DNA of 37,384 nucleotides from NCBI GenBank assembly GCA_000497835.1, contig KI547174.1:21059-58442 (forward strand). Reading direction: 5' to 3'. The stretch comes from a gamma proteobacterium L18. Its GTDB lineage: Bacteria; Pseudomonadota; Gammaproteobacteria; Pseudomonadales; Pseudomonadaceae. The number at the start of each line of letters is the position of its first letter. Positions within the stretch are counted from its first letter, which is position 1. The notes below the pieces were generated by a model. The model searched no databases, was not told where the DNA came from, and saw only the letters and a program-made list of their open reading frames with translations. Positions 1-8,272 of this stretch are shown one piece after another. Both the position numbers and the translations under genes were made by a program.

Positions 1-59
1 GGAAGCGTACGACTCGGGGGGGCTGGCTGGCCTCTTCCCGAGCTTCGCCCGGTCCCACA
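1..59. repeat. Partial REPIN, type gaccgggcgaagctcggg, cut by window start
   Basis: The window opens inside a REP palindrome. Bases 1-16 (GGAAGCGTACGACTCG) are the reverse complement of part of the complete copy at 19284-19362. Bases 33-58 are the right arm CTTCCCGAGCTTCGCCCGGT followed by CCCACA. The left arm lies outside the window. Two complete copies of the same class are at 6177-6255 and 19284-19362. Confidence 0.8.
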
Positions 60-64
60 GACAC

Positions 65-180
65 AGGTGCATGTCTTGAATTTTCTGGCGTTCATGAAAT
101 CGCGCGCCGCCCGCGCGGCGCTTCCCCGCCTCACGCGCAAGCCCGGTCCCACATTTGTTGCAACGTGCCATGGCCTGTTA
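65..180. repeat. Composite REP-like element
   Basis: Non-coding stretch before the secretion operon. Bases 65-124 match 37144-37203 in the same orientation with few mismatches and include the palindromic core CGCGCCGCCCGCGCGGCG. Bases 117-158 match the reverse complement of 37343-37384 with one mismatch. Bases 164-176 (CGTGCCATGGCCT) recur in the large palindrome at 28.2 kb. It is therefore one copy of a multi-copy family. The region 181-240 holds the secretion operon leader; I see no convincing promoter hexamers there. Confidence 0.7.
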
Positions 181-240
181 GACCGGGTTGTCAGCTTTAT
201 GTGTTTTTAGGGAAGACATCAATAACAGTAAGGGAACCAC

Positions 241-1671
241 GTGAAGCCAGTTCGCCTCTCGAAGTTGTCGGCGGTCCTGTTGTCCGTCGGCCTGCAACAC
301 TGCATCACGAGCTCGGCCAGCGCCGATGATCACCTGGAACCCGGGCTCAGTGTCATCAGCCCCACCAAACTGCAAAGCCAGCCGCCGGCGCGGCGCACGC
401 AACCACCACCGCAGGCGGTCAACGCCAGCGAACAGACCCTGGGCCTGGAGCAGGCCATCCGCGTGGCCGTGGACTGGCACCCCAGCATCGCCGAGGCCGT
501 CGGCACGCTGATGCAGCAGGGCGAGAACATCAACGTCGCCCAGGCCGGCTACTACCCGCAGGTGACCGGCGGCATCAAGGGCGGCTACGACAGTGGCTAT
601 GCCGGCAGCCGCAACACCCAGGCCATCAGTATCTCCCTCAAGCAGATGCTCTACGACTTCGGCAAAGTCGACAGCGCCGTCGACGCCGCCCGCGCCAAGG
701 CGGCGCAAAGCCAGGCCAATATCCTGCTGGCCATCGACCAGGTGGCGCGCGATACCGCCTACGCCTACATCGAAGTGCAGCGCTACCAGCACCTGCTGGC
801 CACCGCCCGCGACCAGATCCACGGCATCGGCGACATCGTCGACCTGGCCCAGCAGCGCAGCGACATGGGCGCCAGCACCCGCTCCGACGTGGTGCAGGCG
901 CAGTCCCGGGCCCAGGGCGGCATGGCCACGCTGGAGGACTACAAGGCGCAGTATTCACGCTGGCAAACCACCCTGGCCAACCTGCTGGGCCGGCGCAACG
1001 TGCCCCAGGTGACCGACGCCTTCGCCCCCGGCCTGAATCAGTCCTGCCAGGTCCCCGACAGCGGCGATGCCCTGCCCGGCGTGCTGGCCGCCGTGGCCCA
1101 GCGCACCCAGGCCCAGGCCGAATTGGCCAACGCCAAGGCCCAGGCCTACCCCACCCTGTCGCTGGAGCCGTCGCTGACCCAGAACCTGGACAACGACTTC
1201 AACAAGGACGACCCGTACGTCAAACGCACCCAGGCGGGCATTTTCCTCAACCTGGAAGTGCCCATCTATCAGGGCGGCGCCACCAGCGCCCGCACCCGCG
1301 CCGCCGGCCACGCGCTGACGGCCGCCGACTCCGCCGAAGACGCCGCGCGCCTGCAGGCCCGCCAGGGCCTGACCGAAGCCCAGTCGCAGACCAGCAGCCT
1401 GGACCGCCGTCTCAATGCCCTGCAAACCCGCGAGGCCAGTATCCGCCAGGCCCGCGAGCTGTACGGCAAGCAGTACCTGGAACTGGGCACCCGGCCCCTG
1501 CTGGACCTGCTCAACGCCGAGCAGGAGATTTACCAATCGCGCTTTGACCTGGAAAACACCGTGGCCGACATGCGCCGCCTGCAAATCGATTGCCTGTACA
1601 ACAGCGGCGGCCTGCGCCGCGCCTTCGGCATCGACCACAGCACCATCCAGCACGTGGAGATCCTGCCATGA
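241..1671 (+). CDS. TolC-family outer-membrane channel of a type I secretion system (LapE-like)
   Basis: Outer-membrane channel that would form the exit duct of the type I secretion machine encoded by this operon. The 476-residue product has an N-terminal signal peptide (hydrophobic residues about 9-18, likely cleavage after Ala-Ser-Ala at 28). Two TolC-type repeats follow, rich in long Ala/Gln/Glu heptad helices, roughly 65-270 and 275-455, including the typical NAKAQAYPTLSLEPS strand/helix turn. The start is GTG at 241, preceded by AAGGGAAC; no better in-frame start precedes the signal peptide. The stop overlaps the next start in ATGA, indicating translational coupling with the ABC exporter. 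Family assignment is firm. Equivalence to LapE/AggA is inferred from gene order and resemblance. Confidence 0.9.
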   Translation: MKPVRLSKLSAVLLSVGLQHCITSSASADDHLEPGLSVISPTKLQSQPPARRTQPPPQAVNASEQTLGLEQAIRVAVDWHPSIAEAVGTLMQQGENINVAQAGYYPQVTGGIKGGYDSGYAGSRNTQAISISLKQMLYDFGKVDSAVDAARAKAAQSQANILLAIDQVARDTAYAYIEVQRYQHLLATARDQIHGIGDIVDLAQQRSDMGASTRSDVVQAQSRAQGGMATLEDYKAQYSRWQTTLANLLGRRNVPQVTDAFAPGLNQSCQVPDSGDALPGVLAAVAQRTQAQAELANAKAQAYPTLSLEPSLTQNLDNDFNKDDPYVKRTQAGIFLNLEVPIYQGGATSARTRAAGHALTAADSAEDAARLQARQGLTEAQSQTSSLDRRLNALQTREASIRQARELYGKQYLELGTRPLLDLLNAEQEIYQSRFDLENTVADMRRLQIDCLYNSGGLRRAFGIDHSTIQHVEILP

Positions 1672-3815
1672 CCGACGCCATCGTCGTTGCCCACGAAGCG
1701 CCCCGCGCCGATTACGGCCCCTGGCTGGAAGCGGTGTTGACCATCGCCCGTCACTACCGCCTGGACGTGTCGCCGGAAAGCATCCGCATCGCCTCGCAGC
1801 AGCCCGACGCGCGCCTGGAGGACGTGGTGCGGCACATGGCGCGCCAGGCGGGGCTGAGCGTCAAGTTCGCCGGCTTCGACCGCCGCAGCCTGAGCCGCTG
1901 GCGCGCGCCGCTGATTGTGCAATTGCGCGACGGCCAGGTGGGGGTGGTGGAAAGCGTGGGCGCCGACGGCGAGCTGGGTATCGTCTTCAGTGGCGACCAG
2001 GGCCTGCAAAGCCGCATCGACCCGGCCACCCTGGCAGGCGAAGCGATCCGCACCGTGGTGCTGCGGCCCACCCAGGTGCTCAGCGACGTGCGCACCGACG
2101 ACTACGTCAAACCCTTCGACGAGCACTGGTTCCGGCGCATCGTGCTGCGCGACCTGCGCCCTTATACCCAGGTGATGATCGCCTCGCTGGTGGCCAACCT
2201 GCTGGGCATGGCCGGGGTGCTGTTCTCCATGCAGGTGTACGACCGGGTGATCCCGGCCGAATCGCTGCCCACCCTGTACGTGCTGTTCGGTGGCGTGCTG
2301 CTGGCGGTGGTGTTCGATTTCGTGATGCGCATCATGCGCCTGCGCATCACCGACTTGCTGGGCAAACGCGCCGACCTGCGCGTCTCGGACCTGGTGTTCG
2401 GCCACGCCCTGCGCCTGCGCAACTCGGCAAGGCCGCGCTCCACCGGCTCGTTTATCTCGCAGTTGCGCGAGCTTGAGCAGATCCGCGACCTGATCACCTC
2501 CAGCACCGCCACGGCGCTGGCCGACCTGCCGTTTTTCTTCCTGTTCTTGCTGGTGTTCTACCTGATCGGCGGCGCGCTGGTGGCCATCCCCATCGTGGCG
2601 CTGATCCTGATGGTGCTGCCCGGGGTGTTCGCCCAGCGCAAGCTGGCGCGCCTGGCCAACGAGTCCATGCGCGAAGCCGCCCTGCGCAACGCCATGTTGG
2701 TGGAAGCCATCCAGGGTCTGGACGACATCAAGGCACTGCAGGCCGAGCAGCGCTTTCAGCAGCAATGGAACCACTACAACGCCGCCTCGGCCGAAAGCAG
2801 CCTGCGCCTGCGCACCCTCACCAACAGCCTGGTGGCCTGGACCCAGAACGTGCAAAGCGCGGTGTTCGCCGTGGTCATCGTGTTCGGCGCGCCCATGGTC
2901 ATCGCCGGCGACCTGACCACCGGCAGCCTGGTGGCTGCCTCGATCCTGTCGTCGCGGATGATGGCGCCCATGGCCCAGCTCACCCACGTGCTGACGCGCT
3001 GGCAACAGGCCAAGGTGGCCCTGGAGGGCCTGAACCGCCTGATGCAACTGCCGGTGGACCACCCACCGGGCAGCCAGCGCGTGCACCTGCCGGCGATCCG
3101 CGGCGAATACCAGTTCAAGCAGGCCGGCTTTCGCTACAGCGAAGAGGCCTCGCCGGCCCTGAGCGGCATCAACCTGACCATCCGCCCCGGTGAACACATC
3201 GCCGTGCTGGGCCGCAACGGCGCCGGCAAGTCCACGCTGCTGCAAGCCCTGGCCGGGGCCATGGATTTGAGCACGGGCGAAACCACCCTGGACGGCATTG
3301 CCCTGGCCCACCTGGACCCCGCCGACCTGCGCCGCGACGTCGGCCTGCTGCCCCAGCATGCGCGGCTGTTCCACGGCACCCTGCGCGACAACATCACCCT
3401 GGGCGCAGGCCAGGCCAGCGATCAGGAAATCCTTGCCGCGCTGTCGCACACCGGCGCGCTGGACTTCGTGCGGCAGCTGCCCAAGGGCATGGACCACGTG
3501 ATTCTGGAGGGCGGTCAGGGGTTGTCCGGCGGGCAGCGGCAAAGCCTGTTGCTGTCACGCCTGCTGCTGCGCCAGCCGCAGGTGCTGCTGCTGGACGAAC
3601 CCACCGCCAGCCTCGACGACACCACCGAACGGCGCCTGCTGGAACAGCTGGCCAGCTTCTGCCAGGGCCGTACCCTGATCGTCGCCACCCACCGGGTCAG
3701 CCTGCTGCAACTGGTGGAACGCATCATCGTGGTAGACGGCGGACGCATCGTCATCGACGACCATCGCGATGCCGCCCTCGCCCGCCTCAAGCAACCCCAG
3801 GGAGCCCAGGCATGA
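1668..3815 (+). CDS. Type I secretion ABC exporter with C39-like domain (LapB-like)
   Basis: Inner-membrane permease/ATPase of 715 residues that powers export of a protein through the channel and adaptor encoded beside it. Residues 1-135 form a C39-peptidase-like domain without the catalytic cysteine, as in RTX and adhesin exporters that bind but do not cut their cargo. A six-helix ABC transmembrane domain follows, about 165-440. The ATPase has Walker A GRNGAGKST at 515-523, signature LSGGQ at 619-623, Walker B VLLLDEP at 639-645 and the H-loop His675. The ATG at 1668 overlaps the upstream stop; a longer in-frame reading upstream lies inside the channel gene and lacks family similarity. LapB of the LapA adhesin system is the closest functional model, by inference. 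Confidence 0.93.
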   Translation: MTDAIVVAHEAPRADYGPWLEAVLTIARHYRLDVSPESIRIASQQPDARLEDVVRHMARQAGLSVKFAGFDRRSLSRWRAPLIVQLRDGQVGVVESVGADGELGIVFSGDQGLQSRIDPATLAGEAIRTVVLRPTQVLSDVRTDDYVKPFDEHWFRRIVLRDLRPYTQVMIASLVANLLGMAGVLFSMQVYDRVIPAESLPTLYVLFGGVLLAVVFDFVMRIMRLRITDLLGKRADLRVSDLVFGHALRLRNSARPRSTGSFISQLRELEQIRDLITSSTATALADLPFFFLFLLVFYLIGGALVAIPIVALILMVLPGVFAQRKLARLANESMREAALRNAMLVEAIQGLDDIKALQAEQRFQQQWNHYNAASAESSLRLRTLTNSLVAWTQNVQSAVFAVVIVFGAPMVIAGDLTTGSLVAASILSSRMMAPMAQLTHVLTRWQQAKVALEGLNRLMQLPVDHPPGSQRVHLPAIRGEYQFKQAGFRYSEEASPALSGINLTIRPGEHIAVLGRNGAGKSTLLQALAGAMDLSTGETTLDGIALAHLDPADLRRDVGLLPQHARLFHGTLRDNITLGAGQASDQEILAALSHTGALDFVRQLPKGMDHVILEGGQGLSGGQRQSLLLSRLLLRQPQVLLLDEPTASLDDTTERRLLEQLASFCQGRTLIVATHRVSLLQLVERIIVVDGGRIVIDDHRDAALARLKQPQGAQA

Positions 3816-4993
3816 GCACTTACGAACACGCGTCCTACCTGGACGGCGAGGACGACCGCGGCCTGGCCCGCGGCGCCTGGGTGATCTGGGGCTGCGCGCT
3901 GATGCTGGCGTGCTTTTTCATCTGGGCCTGGTGGTTTCAAGTGGTGGAGGTGTCCACCGGCACCGGCAAGGTGATCCCCAGCTCCCACGAGCAGGTGATC
4001 CAGTCCATGGAGGGCGGCATCGTCCAGCAACTCAACGTCACCGAGGGCGCAATGGTGGAGCGCGGGCAGGTGCTGGCGCAGCTGGACCCGGTGAAAAACC
4101 AGTCCAATGTCGGCGAAAGCGAGGCCAAGTACCGGGCGGCGCTGGCCAGCGTCAACCGTCTGCAGGCCGAGGTCAACGATACGCCGCTCAAATTCGCCGA
4201 ATCGCTGCAGGCCTACCCCGACCTGATCAGCGCCGAGACCGCGCTGTACAGCACTCGCCGCCGTGGCCTTGAGTCGACCCTGGCCGGCATCCAGGAGTCA
4301 TTGCGGCTGGTGCGCAGCGAACTGGAGATCACCGAGAACCTGGCCAAGATCGGCGCCTCCAGCCGCGTCGAGGTGCTGCGCCTCAATCGTCAACGTTCGG
4401 AGCTGGAACTCAAGGCCACCGAGGCGCGCTCGGACTACATGGTGCGCGCCCGCGAAGACCTGGCCAAGGCCAACGCCGAGGCGGACATGCTGGTGGCCAT
4501 CATCCGTGGCCGCAACGATTCGTTGGAACGCCTGACCCTGCGCTCGCCGGTGCGCGGCATCGTCAAGGACATCGAAGTGACCACCGTGGGCGGCGTGATA
4601 CCGCCCAACGGCAAGCTGATGGAGATCGTGCCGCTGGATGAGCAATTGCTGATCGAGACGCGCATCACGCCGCGCGACATTGCCTTCATCCACCCGGGGC
4701 AGGAAGCCAAGGTAAAAATCAGCGCCTATGACTATTCGATCTACGGCAGCCTGGACGGCAAGGTGGTGACCATCAGCCCGGACACCCTTCAGGACGAGGC
4801 CAAGCCGGAGGTGTTCTATTACCGGGTGTTCATCCGCACGGCATCGGATGTGCTGCGCAACAAGGCCGGCAAGACCTTTGCCATCGTGCCGGGGATGATT
4901 GCCACGGTGGACATACGTACGGGAGAGAAGACGGTGCTGGATTACCTGATCAAGCCGTTGAACCGCGCCCGCGAAGCGTTGCGTGAGCGCTGA
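3812..4993 (+). CDS. HlyD-family periplasmic adaptor of the type I secretion system (LapC-like)
   Basis: Membrane-fusion protein linking the ABC exporter to the outer-membrane channel. The 393-residue product has a short cytoplasmic N-terminus and one transmembrane helix at about 21-42. The first half of a lipoyl-like domain follows (about 50-95, with SMEGGIVQQLNVTEGAMVERGQVLAQLDP), then a long coiled-coil hairpin (about 105-235). The second lipoyl half (LRSPVRGIVKDIEVTTVGGV) and a beta-barrel C-terminus with the HlyD-type ending complete it. The start overlaps the exporter stop by ATGA, so all three secretion genes are coupled. No adhesin, LapG-type protease or LapD-type receptor gene follows; the cargo is probably encoded outside the window. 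Confidence 0.93.
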   Translation: MSTYEHASYLDGEDDRGLARGAWVIWGCALMLACFFIWAWWFQVVEVSTGTGKVIPSSHEQVIQSMEGGIVQQLNVTEGAMVERGQVLAQLDPVKNQSNVGESEAKYRAALASVNRLQAEVNDTPLKFAESLQAYPDLISAETALYSTRRRGLESTLAGIQESLRLVRSELEITENLAKIGASSRVEVLRLNRQRSELELKATEARSDYMVRAREDLAKANAEADMLVAIIRGRNDSLERLTLRSPVRGIVKDIEVTTVGGVIPPNGKLMEIVPLDEQLLIETRITPRDIAFIHPGQEAKVKISAYDYSIYGSLDGKVVTISPDTLQDEAKPEVFYYRVFIRTASDVLRNKAGKTFAIVPGMIATVDIRTGEKTVLDYLIKPLNRAREALRER

Positions 4994-5007
4994 TCAGGAG
5001 ACCTGTG

Positions 5008-5107
5008 CCGGCCTCATCGCGAGCAAGCTTTGCTCCCACAGAGTAAAGGCCCACATCGGTGGTCGCCTCACCAATGTGGGAGCAAAGCTTGCTCGCGATG
5101 AGGCCGG
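5008..5107. repeat. REPIN, type gagcaagctttgctccc, perfect 33-bp arms
   Basis: A 33-bp perfect inverted repeat (5008-5040 and 5075-5107, core GCGAGCAAGCTTTGCTCCC) separated by 34 bp. It lies between the convergent ends of the adaptor gene and the protease gene and could act as a bidirectional terminator. A second copy of the same class is at 29530-29618. Confidence 0.85.
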
Positions 5108-5138
5108 AACTGACTGCACAAAACCGTAGGCTGCAGTA

Positions 5139-5789
5139 TCAGCGGCTGGCCAGGTTAGTACCGGCCTTCAACGGCTGCGACTGCGCCAGGTACCGATTCC
5201 ACTCCCGGGTAATCTCGGCATACGGCAGGAAAATACTCACCCGCTGCTCCCCCGCCAGGTCCTTGCGCTTGAGCCCCGCCAGGTCGCCCTCTGTCAGGTA
5301 CGCCACGTTGATCCCCACCACCTTGCCATCGGCCGCAAACACCGGCCCGCCGGACATGCCCTTGGCCGTGGGGGCATCGTTGGTGGCGTACATCACGTTG
5401 CCTTCCTTCGCATTGAGCCGCACCATGGCCGACAACGCGCGGCCCTGGCCTTTCACCGGCACGTAGAGGGAATTGAAGCCAACCGCCGTCAGCGTCTCGC
5501 CCGGCACATAGGCGCGCCACAGCGGCGCACCGTCGGCCTTGTGGCGGAAGAACTGCACATCGGCCTGGCCCTGATAGACGGCGCCCGGCAGGTATGGAAT
5601 GTGTTTCACCGTGACCGCATAATCGGCGTTCCACTGCACCGCCGTGCCCATCAGCATAAAGGGCAATGGCCCCCCTGAGTGAACGACGAAGGCTTGATCA
5701 TAGACAGGGTCCGTGGTGTAAGCGGTCGGCATTCCATTGCACCCGCTGAGCAGCACACAGGCTGCCAGGAGCGACTTGAGGGGGTTCAT
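5139..5789 (-). CDS. Trypsin-like serine protease lipoprotein
   Basis: Predicted envelope-anchored serine endopeptidase of 216 residues. The lipobox LSGC (Cys17) ends a short signal sequence, so the mature protein should be lipid-anchored. The chymotrypsin-fold triad can be placed as His63 (TVKHIPYL), Asp77 (QADVQF) and Ser146 in GMSGGPV, the usual motif around the nucleophile. The region after Ser146 (VFAADGKVVGINVA) also fits the family. There is no PDZ domain, so it is not a DegP-type protease. It is convergent with the secretion operon and monocistronic. Substrate unknown; a role in processing the secreted protein is only a neighbourhood guess. Confidence 0.82.
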   Translation of the reverse strand: MNPLKSLLAACVLLSGCNGMPTAYTTDPVYDQAFVVHSGGPLPFMLMGTAVQWNADYAVTVKHIPYLPGAVYQGQADVQFFRHKADGAPLWRAYVPGETLTAVGFNSLYVPVKGQGRALSAMVRLNAKEGNVMYATNDAPTAKGMSGGPVFAADGKVVGINVAYLTEGDLAGLKRKDLAGEQRVSIFLPYAEITREWNRYLAQSQPLKAGTNLASR

Positions 5790-5809
5790 TTCTGCACGCT
5801 GAGGTGAGT

Positions 5810-5845
5810 GAGTGATGGCGCAAATATATCAGTGTGCCATCACTC
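5810..5845. promoter_or_regulatory. Inverted repeat upstream of the protease gene
   Basis: GAGTGATGGC at 5810-5819 and GCCATCACTC at 5836-5845 form a perfect 10-bp inverted repeat with a 16-nt AT-rich spacer, 21-56 nt before the protease start. It could be an operator or a 5'-leader hairpin; no regulator gene is adjacent. The repeat is seen, its function is inferred. Confidence 0.45.
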
Positions 5846-5899
5846 GGTCGATAGCCTGAGACTACCGTTCGGCTGGATCCAATTTATTGTGCGCATCGA

Positions 5900-6163
5900 T
5901 TGTGGCGGAATTTTTTCACGCCAGGGCCGCCAAAGATCAAGAGATCAATCCACATGGTGCGCAACAGCGGCGAGTGCGTGATCAACCTGCCTGAGGCGTC
6001 GATGGTGGATGGCTACAACCTGTTTATCTTCGAGGTGGTGAAGGCCCACGTGCCGCCCTCGCCTGCGCACCCCGAGACCCTGCATTACAGGGCATGGGGC
6101 AGTTCATGCTGTCGGGCAAGAGCATTGATCGCAAGCGGTTGTTCAAGGCCTCGATGTTGACCT
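5900..6163 (+). pseudogene. Flavin reductase (DIM6/NTAB-like) remnant
   Basis: Broken remains of a flavin reductase-like domain protein. Frame one reads FTPGPP, then VRNSGECVINLPEAS, then NLFIFEVVKAHV and HPETLHY. These correspond to the flavin-binding segment, a late strand and the start of the C-terminus of the family. A frameshift near 6090 moves the C-terminus into another frame, where GQFMLSGKSIDRKRLF and a natural stop at 6161-6163 match the usual family ending. Between VINLPEASMVD and GYNLFIF roughly 60 residues are missing, and the N-terminal strand is also gone. No credible start or ribosome site is present. The reading is by family resemblance, without an alignment. Confidence 0.65.
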
Positions 6164-6176
6164 GATGATGTCCCCC

Positions 6177-6255
6177 TGTGGGACCGGGCGAAGCTCGGGA
6201 AGGGAACGACGCGGTGCCAGGGCCGGTCTCTTCCCGAGCTTCGCCCGGTCCCACA
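6177..6255. repeat. REPIN, type gaccgggcgaagctcggg
   Basis: Inverted REP pair TGTGGGACCGGGCGAAGCTC ... GAGCTTCGCCCGGTCCCACA enclosing about 39 bp. It lies between the flavin reductase remnant and the RidA gene end. Same class as 19284-19362 and the partial copy at the window start. Confidence 0.85.
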
Positions 6256-6276
6256 GGGTCGGTTGCGCACTCGTTT

Positions 6277-6687
6277 TCAATCCGGGATCACCGCAATCAC
6301 ATCAATCTCCATCAACCACTGCGGCTGCCCCAGCGCCGACACCACCAACCCCGTGGAAATCGGGAACACGCCCTTGAGCCACTTGCCCACCTCCTGGTAC
6401 ACCGGTTCGCGGTAACGCGGGTCGATCAGGTAGGTGGTGGTCTTGACGATGTGCGACAGGTCCGAGCCCGCCTCTTCCAGCAACTGCTTGACGTTCTTCA
6501 TCGCCTGCTCGGCCTGGGCGCGGGGGTCGCCGAGGCCCACCAGGTTGCCCTCGAAATCGGTACCCACCTGGCCGCGTACGTATACGGTGTTGCCGGCGCG
6601 CACGGCTTGGCACAGGTCATTGTCCAGCGACTGGTTGGGGTAGGTTTGCTTAGTGTTGAACATGCGGATGCGGGTATGGGTGGGCAT
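6277..6687 (-). CDS. RidA-family protein (enamine/imine deaminase-like)
   Basis: Small trimeric-type YjgF/YER057c/UK114 protein of 136 residues. RidA proteins hydrolyse reactive enamines and imines made by PLP enzymes or amine oxidases; several clade members work in specific catabolic routes. Family motifs visible are GNTVYVRGQVG, the AQAEQAMKNVKQLLEEAGSDLSHIVKTTTYL helix-strand unit, and the C-terminal QPQWLMEIDVIAVI in place of the canonical arginine-containing ending. The start at 6687 has GAGGAG seven bases upstream; an internal ATG at 6663 is possible. It follows the monooxygenase gene on the same strand after 28 bp, so the two are probably co-transcribed and the imine may arise from that oxidation. 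Confidence 0.85.
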   Translation of the reverse strand: MPTHTRIRMFNTKQTYPNQSLDNDLCQAVRAGNTVYVRGQVGTDFEGNLVGLGDPRAQAEQAMKNVKQLLEEAGSDLSHIVKTTTYLIDPRYREPVYQEVGKWLKGVFPISTGLVVSALGQPQWLMEIDVIAVIPD

Positions 6688-6715
6688 GCAGTACTCCTCA
6701 AAGTCGTTGGAAAAT

Positions 6716-8020
6716 TCAGGCGCTGACGGTGAGCTGTTCGACGGCCTTGGCTTGTCGCTGGGCGGCGTCGCAATGGTAGGCGGCGTACTGGCGCTGGATG
6801 GCGATCTGGTCGGCGATGTACTTGGCGTCGTGCCACACGCCCCAGATAAAGGACGAACCCCGACGTGACTGCCAAGGCAAGCCAAGGAAGTACACGCCAG
6901 GCTCGGTGGACACGCCGCGCTGGTGGGCCGGCTTGCCGTTGGCGTCGAAGGCGTCCACGGCCAGCCAGCTGTAGTCGGTGGCAAAGCCGGTGGCCCAGAT
7001 GATCGAGGTCACGCCGGCCTCCAGCAGGTTGAGTTGCTGCAGCGGCTGGCTGATGCACGGCGCGTCGGCGAACACCCGGCGGGCGGCGGGCTCGGGTGGC
7101 AGGTCCAGGCCGTTGCGCTCAATGTAGGCATCGGCCGCGTCCAGCAGGGCCAGGTAGTTGTCGTCGCCGCGCTTGAGGTTGTCGACCAGGTCGGGCTGGA
7201 AGCTCACCACCGCGCCGTCGAATGCCTGGGTCAGGCCAACCAGGGTCATGCCCTGCTGCGCCAGCTCGCGGAAGTCCACGGTACGGCCGCCATGGGCGCC
7301 GCTGACGGCGATGGTGACGTGCTCGCGGCCCGGCTTCATGGCCGCTGCGTCCCACTCGCCCAGCACCCCCAGCCACCAGCAGAAATCGCGGCCACGGTAG
7401 GCGCGTGGCGGCCGGTCGTGTTGGCCGACCGAGAGGTACACGTCGCGACCGGCGCGGCGCAGTTCATCGGCGATCTGCACGCCGGAGGAACCGGCGCCCA
7501 CCACCAGCACGCCGCCTGCGGGCAACTGCTGGGGGTTGCGGTAATCGGCGGAGTGGATCTGGGTCAGGGCCAGGTTCTGCGGCGCGATCGGCGGGATCAC
7601 CGGGCGCTGGAACGGGCCGGTGGCGGCCACCACGCGGCGGGCCTGGATGATGCCTTCGCTGGTCTCGACGGTGAAACCGGGGCGGCCAACATTGCGCTGC
7701 ACTTTCTTCACGTCCACGCCGGTGCGGATCGGCGCGTTGAACTGGCGTGCGTAGGCTTCGAAGTAATCGGCCACGCGCTCTTTGGGGGCGAAACCGTCGG
7801 GGCTCAGGTCATCGAATTCCATGCCCGGGAAGCGGTCGTGCCAGGCAGGGCCGTTGGCCACCAGCGAATCCCAGCGGCCGGTGCGCCAGCGCTCGGCGAT
7901 GCGGTTGCGCTCCAGCACCAGGTGCGGCACGCCCAGCTTGCTCAGGTGCTCGCTCATGGCCACGCCGGCCTGGCCGGCGCCGACGATGAGCGTATCGATT
8001 TCCACGGTTGCCACTGTCAT
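6716..8020 (-). CDS. Flavin-containing monooxygenase-type NAD(P)/FAD oxidoreductase
   Basis: Predicted 434-residue FAD- and NADPH-dependent monooxygenase. The first dinucleotide fold has GAGQAG at 14-19 and the second GAGSSG at 175-180. The linker motif VAATGPF at about 131 and a late ATGFATDYSW segment fit the flavin monooxygenase/YUCCA-like group. The sequence WRTGRWDSL near residue 45 is typical of members acting on amines or indole-type substrates. The start at 8020 has GAAGGA upstream. It lies between the TetR gene and RidA gene on the same strand, suggesting N-oxygenation of an amine whose imine or enamine product is handled by RidA. The substrate is not deducible from sequence. Confidence 0.85.
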   Translation of the reverse strand: MTVATVEIDTLIVGAGQAGVAMSEHLSKLGVPHLVLERNRIAERWRTGRWDSLVANGPAWHDRFPGMEFDDLSPDGFAPKERVADYFEAYARQFNAPIRTGVDVKKVQRNVGRPGFTVETSEGIIQARRVVAATGPFQRPVIPPIAPQNLALTQIHSADYRNPQQLPAGGVLVVGAGSSGVQIADELRRAGRDVYLSVGQHDRPPRAYRGRDFCWWLGVLGEWDAAAMKPGREHVTIAVSGAHGGRTVDFRELAQQGMTLVGLTQAFDGAVVSFQPDLVDNLKRGDDNYLALLDAADAYIERNGLDLPPEPAARRVFADAPCISQPLQQLNLLEAGVTSIIWATGFATDYSWLAVDAFDANGKPAHQRGVSTEPGVYFLGLPWQSRRGSSFIWGVWHDAKYIADQIAIQRQYAAYHCDAAQRQAKAVEQLTVSA

Positions 8021-8176
8021 GTGTGTGTCCTTCTCGAAAGCGGGCCAAGTCGGTTCGGCCGGGATGCTCTTGAGCGCATTCTGTGCAAGGAAGGGGTTTG
8101 GCGAAATGAGGTTTTTTGTGGTTGCAGGGCAGGAAAAAGCTAGGCCGGGTAGCGCTGTGGTGTGGGAAAAGACTTG

Positions 8177-8265
8177 TGTGGGAGTGGGCTCTGCCCGCGA
8201 AGCAGGCACCGCGGAACATCAGCAATACCGAGGTGTATGCTTCGCGGGCAGAGCCCGCTCCCACA
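8177..8265. repeat. REPIN, type gggagcgggctctgcccgcgaag
   Basis: Inverted pair beginning TGTGGGAGTGGGCTCTGCCC and ending GGGCAGAGCCCGCTCCCACA, enclosing about 40 bp. First of six complete copies of this class in the window. It sits between the TetR gene and the monooxygenase gene, which run in the same direction. Confidence 0.9.
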
Positions 8266-8272
8266 ACGGGGA

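Noticed and set aside
1530..3542. Very long open frame on the minus strand opposite the ABC exporter (670 codons)
   Set aside because: It mirrors the exporter's codon positions in GC-rich DNA, is rich in His/Gln/Gly/Ala without any family motif, and the opposite strand has a complete exporter. Similar antisense frames opposite 12.7-14.4 kb and 28.9-31.0 kb were rejected for the same reason.
6688..6984. Longer form of the RidA protein extending into the monooxygenase gene
   Set aside because: The extra residues overlap the monooxygenase coding sequence, have no RidA similarity, and a good ribosome site lies directly before the shorter start at 6687.
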